Shown piece by piece: positions 10,246 through 19,951 of a DNA stretch of 64,000 nt (position 1 is the first letter of the stretch; the number at the start of each line of letters is the position of its first letter). Source of the stretch: Affinundibacterium seohonense. GTDB lineage: Bacteria > Pseudomonadota > Gammaproteobacteria > Burkholderiales > Burkholderiaceae_D. The notes below the pieces were generated by a model. That model made no database searches, was not told where the DNA came from, and saw only the letters and a list, made by a program, of their open reading frames with translations. The stretch is from the NCBI RefSeq assembly GCF_014284305.1, contig NZ_JACOFW010000001.1, forward strand, positions 186,001-250,000. Direction: 5' to 3'. The translations under genes were made by a program, and so were the position numbers.

Positions 10246-11193
10246 ATGACACATGCACTGCTTGAAGTAAGGCAAATAACCAAGCGTTTTGCACAACGGA
10301 CTGTTGTTGATAATGTTTCTTTTTCGGTGCAGGCAGGACAGACCATAGGATTGTTGGGGCCGAACGGCGCAGGTAAATCCACCACCGTTAACATGATCTG
10401 TGGCCTATTAGCTGCCGATGAAGGTGAAGTCTTGTTGGCTGGTGAACCAATGACAGCAGGTAATCACAAGGCCAAAATGCAATTGGGTTTGGTACCACAA
10501 GAGTTGGCATTGTTTGATGATTTGTCGGCACGTGAAAATTTGAAGTTATTTGGTGCTCTGTATGGTTTAAACGGTAGTCATTTACATGCCCGTTGTGATG
10601 CCGTATTAGATTTGGTTAGTCTAAAAGATAGGGCGAAAGATAAACCGTCTAGCTTCTCTGGTGGTATGAAACGACGTTTGAATATAGCCGCGGCGTTACT
10701 CCACGATCCGAAGTTACTGATACTTGATGAGCCAACGGTTGGTATTGATCCGCAGAGTCGCAATGCCATCTTCGATGCCCTAGAAGTCCTCAAAGCGCAA
10801 GGGCGTGCTTTGATTTATACCAGCCACTACATGGAAGAAGTAGAACGTCTGGCGGATCATATTGTGATTATTGATCATGGAAAAATGATCGCCAATGAGA
10901 CACCTGCAGAACTCATGCAACGTCTGCCAGCACAAGCAGCACTACATCTAAGTTTGGCACAAGCGATCGCGCCGCAGATACTCAGTCAACTACAACAGCA
11001 AACTGGCGTGGGCACTGTGATGGTTAAGGATGACGGTAAGGCTCTAGATGTGGCTTTGTTGACCCAAGATCTGGCACTCACGATATTGAATTTTTTGACG
11101 CAACATGGATGCGTGGTGACCCATTTCTCAACCGCCAAGACGAAACTAGAGGACGTTTTTTTGACTTTAACTGGACGCAGTTTACGCGACTAG
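10246..11193 (+). CDS. ABC-2 type exporter, ATP-binding subunit
   Basis: Powers an ABC-2 exporter together with the next gene. The 315 residues show Walker A (GPNGAGKST, residues 38-46), Q-loop (LVPQE), the signature FSGGM, Walker B (LLILDEP) and an H-loop (TSHYMEE). The C-terminus has the DrrA/NatA-like ending LEDVFLTLTGR. The substrate cannot be read from the sequence; drug, lipid or sodium exporters all share this form. The permease starts 62 bp downstream, so the two form an operon. Confidence 0.9.
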   Translation: MTHALLEVRQITKRFAQRTVVDNVSFSVQAGQTIGLLGPNGAGKSTTVNMICGLLAADEGEVLLAGEPMTAGNHKAKMQLGLVPQELALFDDLSARENLKLFGALYGLNGSHLHARCDAVLDLVSLKDRAKDKPSSFSGGMKRRLNIAAALLHDPKLLILDEPTVGIDPQSRNAIFDALEVLKAQGRALIYTSHYMEEVERLADHIVIIDHGKMIANETPAELMQRLPAQAALHLSLAQAIAPQILSQLQQQTGVGTVMVKDDGKALDVALLTQDLALTILNFLTQHGCVVTHFSTAKTKLEDVFLTLTGRSLRD

Positions 11194-11255
11194 CGCTGAT
11201 ATCGTCTCATTCAATATTTACTACTACATTAAATTTATGAAAGCGCTGATCAATC

Positions 11256-12578
11256 ATGATTCCCCTATTTGCTCTGATACGTAAAGACATCATTTTATTT
11301 TTGCACGACAAACGCGCCTTAGTGCTAACACTGCTGATGCCTATCTTGTTGGCAGCATTCTTTGGTTATCTGACTGGTGGTAGCGGTAAGAAAGACGCGG
11401 CAAAAATAGAAATTGCCTTGGTACAAAGTGATCAGCATGTGATCAGTCACAAAATTTCCGCAGGACTGAAAGCCGATACGAGTCTACAAATACAAGAGTT
11501 AAGTCTGGAGCAAGCGCAAGAGTTGGTGCGTAAAGGAAAACTGGCGGTGGCGATTGTGTTGCCTGCAGGTTTTGGTGAGGCAGCGGGGGCCGCATTTTTT
11601 GGTACGAATGAAAAACCAGATTTGCCACTATATTTTGATCCTTCACAAAGCACAGTATTGGCGATGGTAAAAGGAATTTTGACACAGCATGTCATGCAAA
11701 GCGTTAGCGCAGAAATGTTTTCTGGTAGCGGCGGCACCAATATGGTTGCAGATTCACTTGCCAAACTTGAAGCGATGCCAGCACTGAGTAGCGAACAGAA
11801 AGAGTTGAAAACTTTTTTGGGTAGTTTGCAACAATTTCAACAACATCAACGCGGCGATGATCGCAAAGTTGAAGCGACTGCCACAAAAGAGCCCCAAAAA
11901 GAGGCTGGATTAACAATGCCTTTTCATACTAAGGAAGAGGCTCTCAATGCAAAGAGTGGCATCGCCAGCACTTACAATGGTTATGCCCATTCTTTTGCTG
12001 GCATGACGGTGCAGTTTATTTTGTTTTTAGCGATTGATGCGGGTATTGGGGTTCTGCAATCACGCAAACAGGGTTTGTGGAATCGCTTATTGGCGGCGCC
12101 TATTGGTATGAATACGCTCATTATCGCTCGCGCTTTGTCTTGCGCATTGATCGCTTTGTTCGTCAGTTGTGTCCTATGTGCGGTGGCGATTTTGGTATTT
12201 CAGGTCGAGATATTAGGCAGTGTGCCGGGCCTAATTGGAATCGCGATTAGTTTTGCGCTGATGACAGCAAGTTTTGGATTGCTGATTGCCGCCTTTGGTA
12301 AAACGCCCGAAGCCGCTCGTGGCATTGCGACTTTTGCGACTTTAGTTTTGGTGATGCTAGGTGGAGCTTGGATGCCATCGTTTCTCTTTCCACAGTGGTT
12401 GCAAGATATGACGATGTTTATTCCGACACGTTGGGCAGTCGATGGCTTTGATGCCATGACATGGCGAGGTTTAGGCATTGAAGCTGCTCTGCCATCGATG
12501 GCGGCTTTGTTAGGATTTACCGCAATTTTTGGAACTTTGGCTTTGTGGCGTTTTGGTCGCGAACAAGCTGCGAAATAG
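11256..12578 (+). CDS. ABC-2 type exporter, permease subunit
   Basis: Membrane partner of the preceding ATPase. The 440 residues have one transmembrane helix near the N-terminus (about 22-42), a large extracytoplasmic domain of some 200 residues, and about five helices in the C-terminal half, the ABC-2 (YhgE/DrrB/CcmB-like) topology. The helix-rich end contains GLWNRLLAAPI and LGGAWMPSFLFP, typical of the family. The substrate is unknown. The gene ends 173 bp before a TonB-dependent receptor, with a hairpin between them. Confidence 0.88.
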   Translation: MIPLFALIRKDIILFLHDKRALVLTLLMPILLAAFFGYLTGGSGKKDAAKIEIALVQSDQHVISHKISAGLKADTSLQIQELSLEQAQELVRKGKLAVAIVLPAGFGEAAGAAFFGTNEKPDLPLYFDPSQSTVLAMVKGILTQHVMQSVSAEMFSGSGGTNMVADSLAKLEAMPALSSEQKELKTFLGSLQQFQQHQRGDDRKVEATATKEPQKEAGLTMPFHTKEEALNAKSGIASTYNGYAHSFAGMTVQFILFLAIDAGIGVLQSRKQGLWNRLLAAPIGMNTLIIARALSCALIALFVSCVLCAVAILVFQVEILGSVPGLIGIAISFALMTASFGLLIAAFGKTPEAARGIATFATLVLVMLGGAWMPSFLFPQWLQDMTMFIPTRWAVDGFDAMTWRGLGIEAALPSMAALLGFTAIFGTLALWRFGREQAAK

Positions 12579-12697
12579 ACAGCGTTGGTTTTGGATGGCA
12601 TTCCTCGTATCAAAACGTAACAGAAGACAGACGCTTGTTTCAATCGCATACAAAACAAGTCTCAATAGAGGTCTTACCAATCAACGATTGAAAATAT

Positions 12698-12735
12698 AAT
12701 GGTGAAAATTTTTTTGAACTTTTCACCATTTTTTT
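12698..12735 (+). terminator. AT-rich hairpin with T tract just upstream of the TonB receptor
   Basis: An 11-bp perfect stem (AATGGTGAAAA and its complement) with an 11-base loop is followed by a T run. It ends 16 bp before the receptor ATG, leaving no room for a separate promoter. It either ends the ABC transcript, with the receptor promoter lying upstream of the hairpin, or acts as an attenuator in the receptor leader. Confidence 0.7.
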
Positions 12736-12751
12736 GGCGTTGATCATCCCA

Positions 12752-15103
12752 ATGAGATTCCTTTCTTTTCCCCTTAACGTGACTACTCTCGCCATAAGCG
12801 GTGTATTTGCTATTAGTCACGTGTCGATTGCTCAAGAAGTGCAGGAGAAAGCGAAGAACGAAGAGCGGGTGAGTGAACGTCAGGAACCGTCGAAAACCAA
12901 GGAGGAGAATCGACGTCGGGCTGTGCAAAATACTTCGCAAAAAAAACTGCAGGCGAATTCGAGTTCAGAAAAACCATCGAGTGTCGATGCTAAAGCTTCG
13001 GATACTCCACAAAAAGTGATGGTGAACGGCACTAAGCAATCGGATATGGATTTACGGCGCAATTCGATTGCGGGCAAAATTATTGTTGGCCGTGAAGAGT
13101 TGGATCGTGACGGTGACTTCACAGTGGGTGAAATTTTAAAGCGATTGCCTGGCGTGACAACTGGTGGTCGTCCAGGCCGTGGTGGCGACGTGCGTATGCG
13201 CGGTATGGGTGGTGGGTACACACAGATCTTAGTCAATGGCGAACGTCCCCCTCGCGGTTTTTCGATGGAGTCTTTATCGCCTGATCAGGTCGAACGTATC
13301 GAGGTAATGCGTGGGCCGGTGGCAGAGTTTAGTACGCAGGCAATTGCAGGTACCATCAATATCATTTTGCGTGAAGAGTATCATCCCAAAGACATTGATT
13401 TGAAGTTGGCGTTAGGATTTGAGCAGGGCAGGGTTGCACCCAATTTGTCCATTACCTATCCGGGGCAAATAGGTAATCTCAGTTATGCTTTAAGTGGATC
13501 AATTTTTCGGAATGGTCAGCATGATTACACCAATTCGGAACGCATAGAACAAACCGACGCAGGATTGGTTCGACTGATACAAGATCAAATAGACCAAACT
13601 ACACGTCAGTCCACAGGTGTTCATTTGACGCCTAGGTTCAGTTACAAATTTGAAGATGGCGATAGTCTAACGCTGCAACCGTTCTTAATGAACTCCCGCA
13701 GCCGTTCTAGAAACACGTCGACGCTGACACAATTTCCAGATGAGCCAGATCGAGAAACGGGGCAGCAGCCTGTCGCACTGGCAAATTCCAACGGGAACGC
13801 AGACTCGACTTTATTTCGCTTAAATGCGAATTTCCAGCATCGTTTCGACGATACCTCCAAATTGACATTGAAGATGGGGGGCGGCATTGGTCGCTCAGAT
13901 AGTGACAGCTTGCGTAGGCAATATGCGAAGAGCGGTGAGCAACTGAACCTCATTAGCGATGTCAATAACACGCGCGATACCTCATTTAGTCAAGGTGGGA
14001 AGTACACAACACCGATTGGTGATAAACAGAATCTGGCAGCTGGTTGGGATTTTGAACGCAATCAACGCGAGCAGAAACGTATTTCACTCGATGATGGACA
14101 GCCACAGTTTGCCGATTCTGGCGACAATTTGGCAGCATCAACGCGCCGACTTGCAGCGTATGTTCAGAATGAAATTGATATCAATGCACAGTGGTCTGGC
14201 TATGCTGGCTTACGTTGGGAAGGGATTAAAACCCTTAGTAGTAAATCCCATCACGTCGTCAACAGTTCGACCAGTGTTTTTAGTCCTATCGTACATGCTG
14301 TGTATCGGATACCGGATTTTGGTAAAGATCAGATACGCATGAGTTTGACGAATAGTTATCGTGCTCCAGCCTTAAACGACGTGATCGCGGTACCGGCGAT
14401 ATCGCCTTTAAATGGCCCGATTCGTCCAGATCGCACAGGCAATCCAGATTTAAAACCAGAATTATCGCGCGGATTTGATATCGCTTATGAGCACTATCTA
14501 AAGAGTGCAGGGATTATGAGTGTCAATTTGTTTGTGAAAAACATCGATAATTTAATTCGTCGCCGCACTGAAGACGTCATGGTTGAAAATAAAAAACGTT
14601 GGGTTAATTCACCGATCAATCTTGGACATGCCGTCGCAAAAGGCATAGAGCTAGAAGCGAAATTTCAGGTGCAAGAATTTTTCCCTGAAGCACCAGCGAT
14701 CGATGTTCGTGCCAATTACAGCAGATTTTGGTCGAATGTTGATGATGTAAAGGGGCCGAATAATCGCCTCGACCAACAACCTGCACAAACTGCTAATTTC
14801 GGACTTGATTATCGTGTGGGTGGCGTACCCTTGACACTAGGCGGCAATCTCAATTGGACCCCAGCCTATGTAAATCAAACTAGCGATACGCAGACGACCA
14901 GTACAGGCATTAAACGACAATTGGATATGTATGCTTTGTGGAAGTTGTCAACTAGCTTGAAATTGCGATTGTCCGCTAGTAACTTACAAGCAAACGATTA
15001 TCTAAGCGGCAGCACCTATGCAGTTAATGGCATCAATTATTTGCAAAGTAGTCGTTCTAAGACTTTTACGGTATTTAATTTGCGTTTGGAATTGAAGATT
15101 TAA
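12752..15103 (+). CDS. TonB-dependent outer-membrane receptor
   Basis: Outer-membrane beta-barrel that probably imports a scarce ligand (siderophore, cobalamin, sugar or similar) using TonB energy. From the ATG at 12752 it has 783 residues: a signal peptide ending near SIAQ, a charged Glu/Lys/Ser linker, a possible TonB box (QKVMVNG), a plug domain (about residues 95-205, with VRMRGMGGGYTQILVNGERP and RIEVMRGPV), and a barrel ending in aromatic/hydrophobic LRLELKI. An in-frame TTG at 12734 lies inside a hairpin's T tract and is unlikely. No Shine-Dalgarno is evident. The ligand cannot be assigned; no Fur-like box was recognised. Confidence 0.9.
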   Translation: MRFLSFPLNVTTLAISGVFAISHVSIAQEVQEKAKNEERVSERQEPSKTKEENRRRAVQNTSQKKLQANSSSEKPSSVDAKASDTPQKVMVNGTKQSDMDLRRNSIAGKIIVGREELDRDGDFTVGEILKRLPGVTTGGRPGRGGDVRMRGMGGGYTQILVNGERPPRGFSMESLSPDQVERIEVMRGPVAEFSTQAIAGTINIILREEYHPKDIDLKLALGFEQGRVAPNLSITYPGQIGNLSYALSGSIFRNGQHDYTNSERIEQTDAGLVRLIQDQIDQTTRQSTGVHLTPRFSYKFEDGDSLTLQPFLMNSRSRSRNTSTLTQFPDEPDRETGQQPVALANSNGNADSTLFRLNANFQHRFDDTSKLTLKMGGGIGRSDSDSLRRQYAKSGEQLNLISDVNNTRDTSFSQGGKYTTPIGDKQNLAAGWDFERNQREQKRISLDDGQPQFADSGDNLAASTRRLAAYVQNEIDINAQWSGYAGLRWEGIKTLSSKSHHVVNSSTSVFSPIVHAVYRIPDFGKDQIRMSLTNSYRAPALNDVIAVPAISPLNGPIRPDRTGNPDLKPELSRGFDIAYEHYLKSAGIMSVNLFVKNIDNLIRRRTEDVMVENKKRWVNSPINLGHAVAKGIELEAKFQVQEFFPEAPAIDVRANYSRFWSNVDDVKGPNNRLDQQPAQTANFGLDYRVGGVPLTLGGNLNWTPAYVNQTSDTQTTSTGIKRQLDMYALWKLSTSLKLRLSASNLQANDYLSGSTYAVNGINYLQSSRSKTFTVFNLRLELKI

Positions 15104-15125
15104 CTGAAGCGCTTAACTCAAGCAC

Positions 15126-17912
15126 TTAACTGGCTCGTATCGATTCATTAAAATCTTCGATTTGATGCGAAATAATTTGAATTAATCCTTGCTCGGCAGC
15201 TTGTTGTGGGTGTCGCATTATAAGGTTATAGAAATCATCAACAGTGTCCATTGGCGTATGGCTTATTCCTACACAAGCATTGCGTCCAGATTTTTTGACG
15301 ATATATAGGCCTTGGTCAGCAAAGTTGACAACTTGTGCCCACGTCATGAGATGTGGCTGTCGCGGTAAGAATGGGAATGCTGCATAGCCAACCGAGCAGG
15401 TGCGTGATATTGATATGTCATCCAATAAAATGAATGGCGTATTTGAAACCACTTGTCTGATACGCTCCGCGACAGTAGGCGCATCTTTTCGATTACAAGT
15501 GCGCGCAACCACTAAAAACTCTTCTCCACCCCAACGAACAAGATAATCTGACTCTCTGAAAACGCTCTGCAAGCGGTCACGCATTTGTATCAAAACCATG
15601 TCGCCGCAGGCATGACCATAAGTGTCGTTGACCGATTTAAAATGATCAAGATCAACCATAAAAAAGACGATGTCGTCGTCAGCAGGATTGCTTAATGGAT
15701 CGGATGCGTCGCTAATTTTATCTTCATAGGCTCTCAAAGCACGTGCAGCATCGCGTTCAATATTCTGCAATAAAAAACGACGATTTCTGAGTCCTGTTAG
15801 AGGGTCAGTGATACTCACTTCCTCCAATTGATTTTGCGTCTCTCGCAGGGCCGCTAAGGTCGCTTGCAACTGTTTATAGGCAGATGCATTGTCAAGTGCA
15901 ATAGCACCATAAGCCGCCAGCGTACGTAAAATTGAGCGTTCCCTTTCGCCATACACATGGGCACGAGTTGATTGTATTGACATTACACCTAAGAGACGCT
16001 CACCTATCATCAATGGCGTATATAACAAACTGAGTGTGGCTACTGTACCTGGAATGATGAAGCGCCCGGTTGCGCCCGGTTCGCGTTCCAATATAATTTC
16101 TTGTCGTTCACGGGCACAACGGGCGAAAGATGAGATCGGGTGGTCAAGTGCAGTTTCAAAACTTGGAATCGGTGCGCCGTTTTCTATGCCGAAAACAAAG
16201 CGCAAGGTGTTTCCATCTGGTTCTAGCAGAGAAATTCCGAAGCTGGTAGCGTCTAGCAAATCATCAACGTGCCGGTGCAAGGCTTCAAATACCGACTCGA
16301 CATTGAGATTAGCGGTGAGTTCTCGACCTATTAGCCCCAAAGTTTCAAGGGTATTACCCGCCTCTTGCAAACTTGCAGCACGTTTTGCTTCAGTTTCTGC
16401 GATACGTCTGTGATATTCGGCGTCTGCCCGATGGCGCTCATTGTCGTAACGAACTTGCATCGCTGTGGCGCGATTGCGGGCTTCATTCAGGCGGCGATTT
16501 TCTTTGGCTTTTGCCGCCAGTCGTGAGTACTGAAATGCTGTTTTGTAATCCTCAATTGCCGCATAGCTATCGGCAATATTATCAAGTAAATCCGCGGGAA
16601 TATTAATACCTTTGATGGAGTTACATAGAGCCAAGGCTTCGAGCTGGTAGTGCAAGCTTAGATGAGGAAAGCTGTTTATATTTTGCGTCGTGTCGTAATC
16701 AAGCGCGGGGAGTTTTTTTGCCAGCTCAGCATAGACACGCAAACACTTAATCTGTTCGTCAATGTTGTGATGCGCTCGGGCTATGTGTAATGCTTGTTTG
16801 ATTTTTTCTTCTGCTTCGCCTAATTGCTCCAGACGACAAAATGCGATCGCTTGTCCACGCCAGCAGTCTGAAAGAAACACGGGTTCATCATGCGTTTGAA
16901 TTTTGTCAGCGGCTTGCTCGAAATACTGTAATGCTTGCTCCGGCTCTCCTAAATCTAGTGACAAATCACCGAGATAGGCTAGTGTATGGGCGAACGTGCG
17001 GGAGTTGGGAATCTTGCTTTGTATGTTTAACGACTCAATCAATTTCTCTTTGGCATCTTCATGGCGCTCTAGCAGCCTAAGTGCATTGCCTATTTGTAGT
17101 AATGCAATCGCGAGTGAGCCCGGCCATTGATTACTGCGAGAGAGCGCCAAGGCAATTCCATTCCATTCCAAGGCTGCGTCTAAATCACCTAGAGTCGCGA
17201 AAGAGTCCCCCGCATTGGTTGCGGCAAGAATCGCCAACCGAATTTGGCCAGTCTCGAAGGCGGCGCGATGTGCTTGTATATGTAGGCGGCATGACTCACC
17301 CATATCGCCAACTTTATTCGCAATGATCGCTTGCGCACTTGTCAGCCATGCATTGACCTCGGTCGGGTAGCTGAGACTTAGGTCAAAATGCTCATGCAGT
17401 AAGGTATTGGTTTTTTGCGGATCACGAATTGCACTATTGTGTAAACTTCGAGCCAAGGCAATTTGATAGCGGGTCGTATCTTGAGCGAGTTTGTACTGAT
17501 CGATTGCTGCGAGCAAACATGTATCACGTTTCTCGATTTCACCTAAATCCCTATGAATCGAACTAAAGAGAAAATAAGTATCACCAAGTCCTATTGGATC
17601 TTGTTCTTGGTCAAATAGATCGTGGGCAAGTTTGGCTTGGTTTTTCGCGATATCAAGATCGCCAACAAGCCAGTGAATTTCTGCTGTTGTGAGGCTAATA
17701 TAAGCGTTAAACAAGTGAGTTTCACTTGGCTCGCAAGTGCTGCTATTTAGCAGTGCATTTGCTTCTTTGCTGTAAGCTAGAGCTCGAGACGATTGACGTT
17801 GACGTAAGTACCATGCCAACGAGACTAGCGTCTCAAGACGAGACGAGCCTGCCAGCGACGTCAAGGTCGCTTCCAGTGCGAAAATTTCTGCGTCTAATGC
17901 GTACAAATCCAT
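15126..17912 (-). CDS. TPR-GAF-GGDEF diguanylate cyclase
   Basis: Probable cytoplasmic c-di-GMP synthase. The 928-residue protein has no signal peptide. Residues about 1-450 are tetratricopeptide-like helical repeats, about 455-520 form a charged coiled coil (NRATAMQVRYDNERHRADAEY region), about 525-690 a GAF sensory domain, and about 710-885 the GGDEF domain. The active-site loop reads GGEEF and the inhibitory I-site RESD sits five residues before it, so it should be active and product-inhibited. It converges with the TonB receptor gene, 22 bp apart, and is separated from the next minus-strand gene by 184 bp. The signal sensed is unknown. Confidence 0.92.
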   Translation of the reverse strand: MDLYALDAEIFALEATLTSLAGSSRLETLVSLAWYLRQRQSSRALAYSKEANALLNSSTCEPSETHLFNAYISLTTAEIHWLVGDLDIAKNQAKLAHDLFDQEQDPIGLGDTYFLFSSIHRDLGEIEKRDTCLLAAIDQYKLAQDTTRYQIALARSLHNSAIRDPQKTNTLLHEHFDLSLSYPTEVNAWLTSAQAIIANKVGDMGESCRLHIQAHRAAFETGQIRLAILAATNAGDSFATLGDLDAALEWNGIALALSRSNQWPGSLAIALLQIGNALRLLERHEDAKEKLIESLNIQSKIPNSRTFAHTLAYLGDLSLDLGEPEQALQYFEQAADKIQTHDEPVFLSDCWRGQAIAFCRLEQLGEAEEKIKQALHIARAHHNIDEQIKCLRVYAELAKKLPALDYDTTQNINSFPHLSLHYQLEALALCNSIKGINIPADLLDNIADSYAAIEDYKTAFQYSRLAAKAKENRRLNEARNRATAMQVRYDNERHRADAEYHRRIAETEAKRAASLQEAGNTLETLGLIGRELTANLNVESVFEALHRHVDDLLDATSFGISLLEPDGNTLRFVFGIENGAPIPSFETALDHPISSFARCARERQEIILEREPGATGRFIIPGTVATLSLLYTPLMIGERLLGVMSIQSTRAHVYGERERSILRTLAAYGAIALDNASAYKQLQATLAALRETQNQLEEVSITDPLTGLRNRRFLLQNIERDAARALRAYEDKISDASDPLSNPADDDIVFFMVDLDHFKSVNDTYGHACGDMVLIQMRDRLQSVFRESDYLVRWGGEEFLVVARTCNRKDAPTVAERIRQVVSNTPFILLDDISISRTCSVGYAAFPFLPRQPHLMTWAQVVNFADQGLYIVKKSGRNACVGISHTPMDTVDDFYNLIMRHPQQAAEQGLIQIISHQIEDFNESIRAS

Positions 17913-18096
17913 TCTGGCCTTGCAATGATTCAGCTAACTCGAAATTACAGCGTCAGCGAATTTAACATAAAGACGATGCACTTGAAATACGATTTATCCC
18001 GCAAATGTGAAGTGAGTTGATGCTAAGTCAGTTTTCAATGTATTTTGAAAATTTTAAAAAGTCAATTTCGTTTGGTATTGATTCGAACAATATTTA

Positions 18097-19881
18097 TTAG
18101 AATAAGGAAGAAGTTACTTTTAATACTTCATCTGCTGTGGTCACGCCATCGATAATTTTGTTGGCCCCCGCAATTCGTAACGGCTTCATGTCATCTTTAA
18201 TCGCTTGATCTCGTAACGCATGAATGTCTGAATCTTGTTGTATTAACTTACTAAACGTCTGAGACACAGTTAATAATTCGTATAAGCCTGTTCGCCCTTT
18301 GTAACCAGTTTGTCTGCATTCGATGCAGCCGACTGGGCGATAAACTGTTTTTGGTTTATCTATTGGCCATTCCTCAACCATTGCTGCCCATACTGGATCC
18401 GTAATGTCGCCGTCATCAGCCTTGCAATGCGGGCATAAAGTTCGGACCAGACGTTGCGCTAGAATGCCAACGATGGTCGCTTCTAATAGATAGTAAGGCA
18501 CGCCCAGTTGCAGCAGGCGCATAATCGCAGATGGCGCATCGTTGGTATGCAATGTCGATAGCACCAAATGGCCAGTCAACGCAGCCTGGATCGCCATCTC
18601 GGCAGTCGCTAAATCTCGAATCTCACCCACCATGATGATATCGGGATCTTGTCGCATTAACGCACGTATGCCATCGGCGAAAGATAGGTCGATATTTGAT
18701 TGAACTTGCATCTGGTTAAACGACGCTTCGACCATTTCGATAGGATCTTCTACGGTACAAACATTGACATCTGGCGTCGCTAATGCTTTCAAAGTTGTGT
18801 ATAGCGTCGTTGTTTTACCAGAACCAGTTGGCCCTGTGACCAAGATAATGCCATGCGGTTTTTTTGTTAGACCATCCCAGCGCATTGCGTCATTCGTCGG
18901 AAATCCCAGCTCAGGCAGGGTTTTTACTACCACTTCTGGGTCAAAAATTCGCATCACTAATTTTTCGCCAAACGCGGTTGGTAATGTCGATAAACGCAGT
19001 TCAACTTCTTGTCCATCAGCTGTTTTGGTTTTTACTCGGCCATCTTGTGGTCGTCGTTTCTCGATTACATCCATCCGGCCCAACAATTTGATCCTCGCCG
19101 TCATAGCGATCATAACGATGGCCGGCACTTGATACACTTGATGCAGAACACCATCAATACGAAAACGTATGGTAGCCATATCTCGTTTAGGTTCGAGGTG
19201 AATGTCTGAGGCACGCTGATCAAAGGCAAATTGCCACAGCCAATCGACGATATTAATGATGTGTTGATCATTGGCATCGACCTGCTTGTTTGACTTGCCT
19301 AATTCAACAAGTTGTTCGAAATTATTTCTGAGCGCAATATCATTACCATTTGATTTGCGAGCATCTTTGATGGATTTTGCGAGAGAGAAAAATTGTGCTG
19401 TGTATTGTGCTACGTCGAGTGGATTGGCAAGCACCAATCGAATTTCTTTTTTTGTAATACGTGCAATTTCGTCGAGCCACGCTTGGTTGTCATAGGGGTC
19501 TGTGGTTGCTATGGTGACGCTATCATTGTTGGCATCCACCGGCAGAATATTAAATCGTGTTGCATAGGTGGATGACATGACATCCGACACTTTTGTAAAG
19601 TCGATTTTGAGCGGATCAATTCGATAAAAAGGTAAGCCGGCTTTACGGGCTGCCCATTCTGTTAGCCAGTCTAAGGTCAGCAGCTGCTGAGGGCGTATGG
19701 CAGAATAAAGTTTGGCTTGCGCAATCGCAGTGAATGGATGCATGCTTTCGGATCCATTTTTCAAAATGCCACGAGCATGATTGAACGCTGTTTTAGCATC
19801 TTCTTTTTTTACAATGCCGTCTTCCATCAGCCAGGTGAAGATTTGCTGCATGCTTAAACTTTTGATTGTTCCGCTAGTCAT
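18097..19881 (-). CDS. GspE/PilB-type secretion ATPase, stand-alone
   Basis: Hexameric AAA-type ATPase of the type II secretion/type IV pilus assembly family. The protein has about 594 residues from the ATG at 19881 (preceded by AGAGA); a TTG at 19905 is a weaker choice. An N-terminal T2SSE_N-like domain (about 60-160) is followed by the ATPase with Walker A GPTGSGKTTT, the Asp box, Walker B MVGEIRD and His box TLHTND. Paired CPHC and CIEC motifs bind zinc near the C-terminus. No secretin, platform or pilin gene adjoins it, and the window has a second, true gspE at 49.6 kb. It follows the spermidine-synthase-like gene by 70 bp on the same strand. Confidence 0.9.
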   Translation of the reverse strand: MTSGTIKSLSMQQIFTWLMEDGIVKKEDAKTAFNHARGILKNGSESMHPFTAIAQAKLYSAIRPQQLLTLDWLTEWAARKAGLPFYRIDPLKIDFTKVSDVMSSTYATRFNILPVDANNDSVTIATTDPYDNQAWLDEIARITKKEIRLVLANPLDVAQYTAQFFSLAKSIKDARKSNGNDIALRNNFEQLVELGKSNKQVDANDQHIINIVDWLWQFAFDQRASDIHLEPKRDMATIRFRIDGVLHQVYQVPAIVMIAMTARIKLLGRMDVIEKRRPQDGRVKTKTADGQEVELRLSTLPTAFGEKLVMRIFDPEVVVKTLPELGFPTNDAMRWDGLTKKPHGIILVTGPTGSGKTTTLYTTLKALATPDVNVCTVEDPIEMVEASFNQMQVQSNIDLSFADGIRALMRQDPDIIMVGEIRDLATAEMAIQAALTGHLVLSTLHTNDAPSAIMRLLQLGVPYYLLEATIVGILAQRLVRTLCPHCKADDGDITDPVWAAMVEEWPIDKPKTVYRPVGCIECRQTGYKGRTGLYELLTVSQTFSKLIQQDSDIHALRDQAIKDDMKPLRIAGANKIIDGVTTADEVLKVTSSLF

Positions 19882-19951
19882 GTTTGTATGTTCTCTAGTT
19901 TTCAAAGTGATGGCGTGCTAGCCAACAGAACGGTCTTTTTATTTCTGCTTA

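Noticed and set aside
11443..11764. Antisense open frames within the ABC permease and other genes
   Set aside because: They lie wholly inside well-supported genes in other frames and show no family motif.
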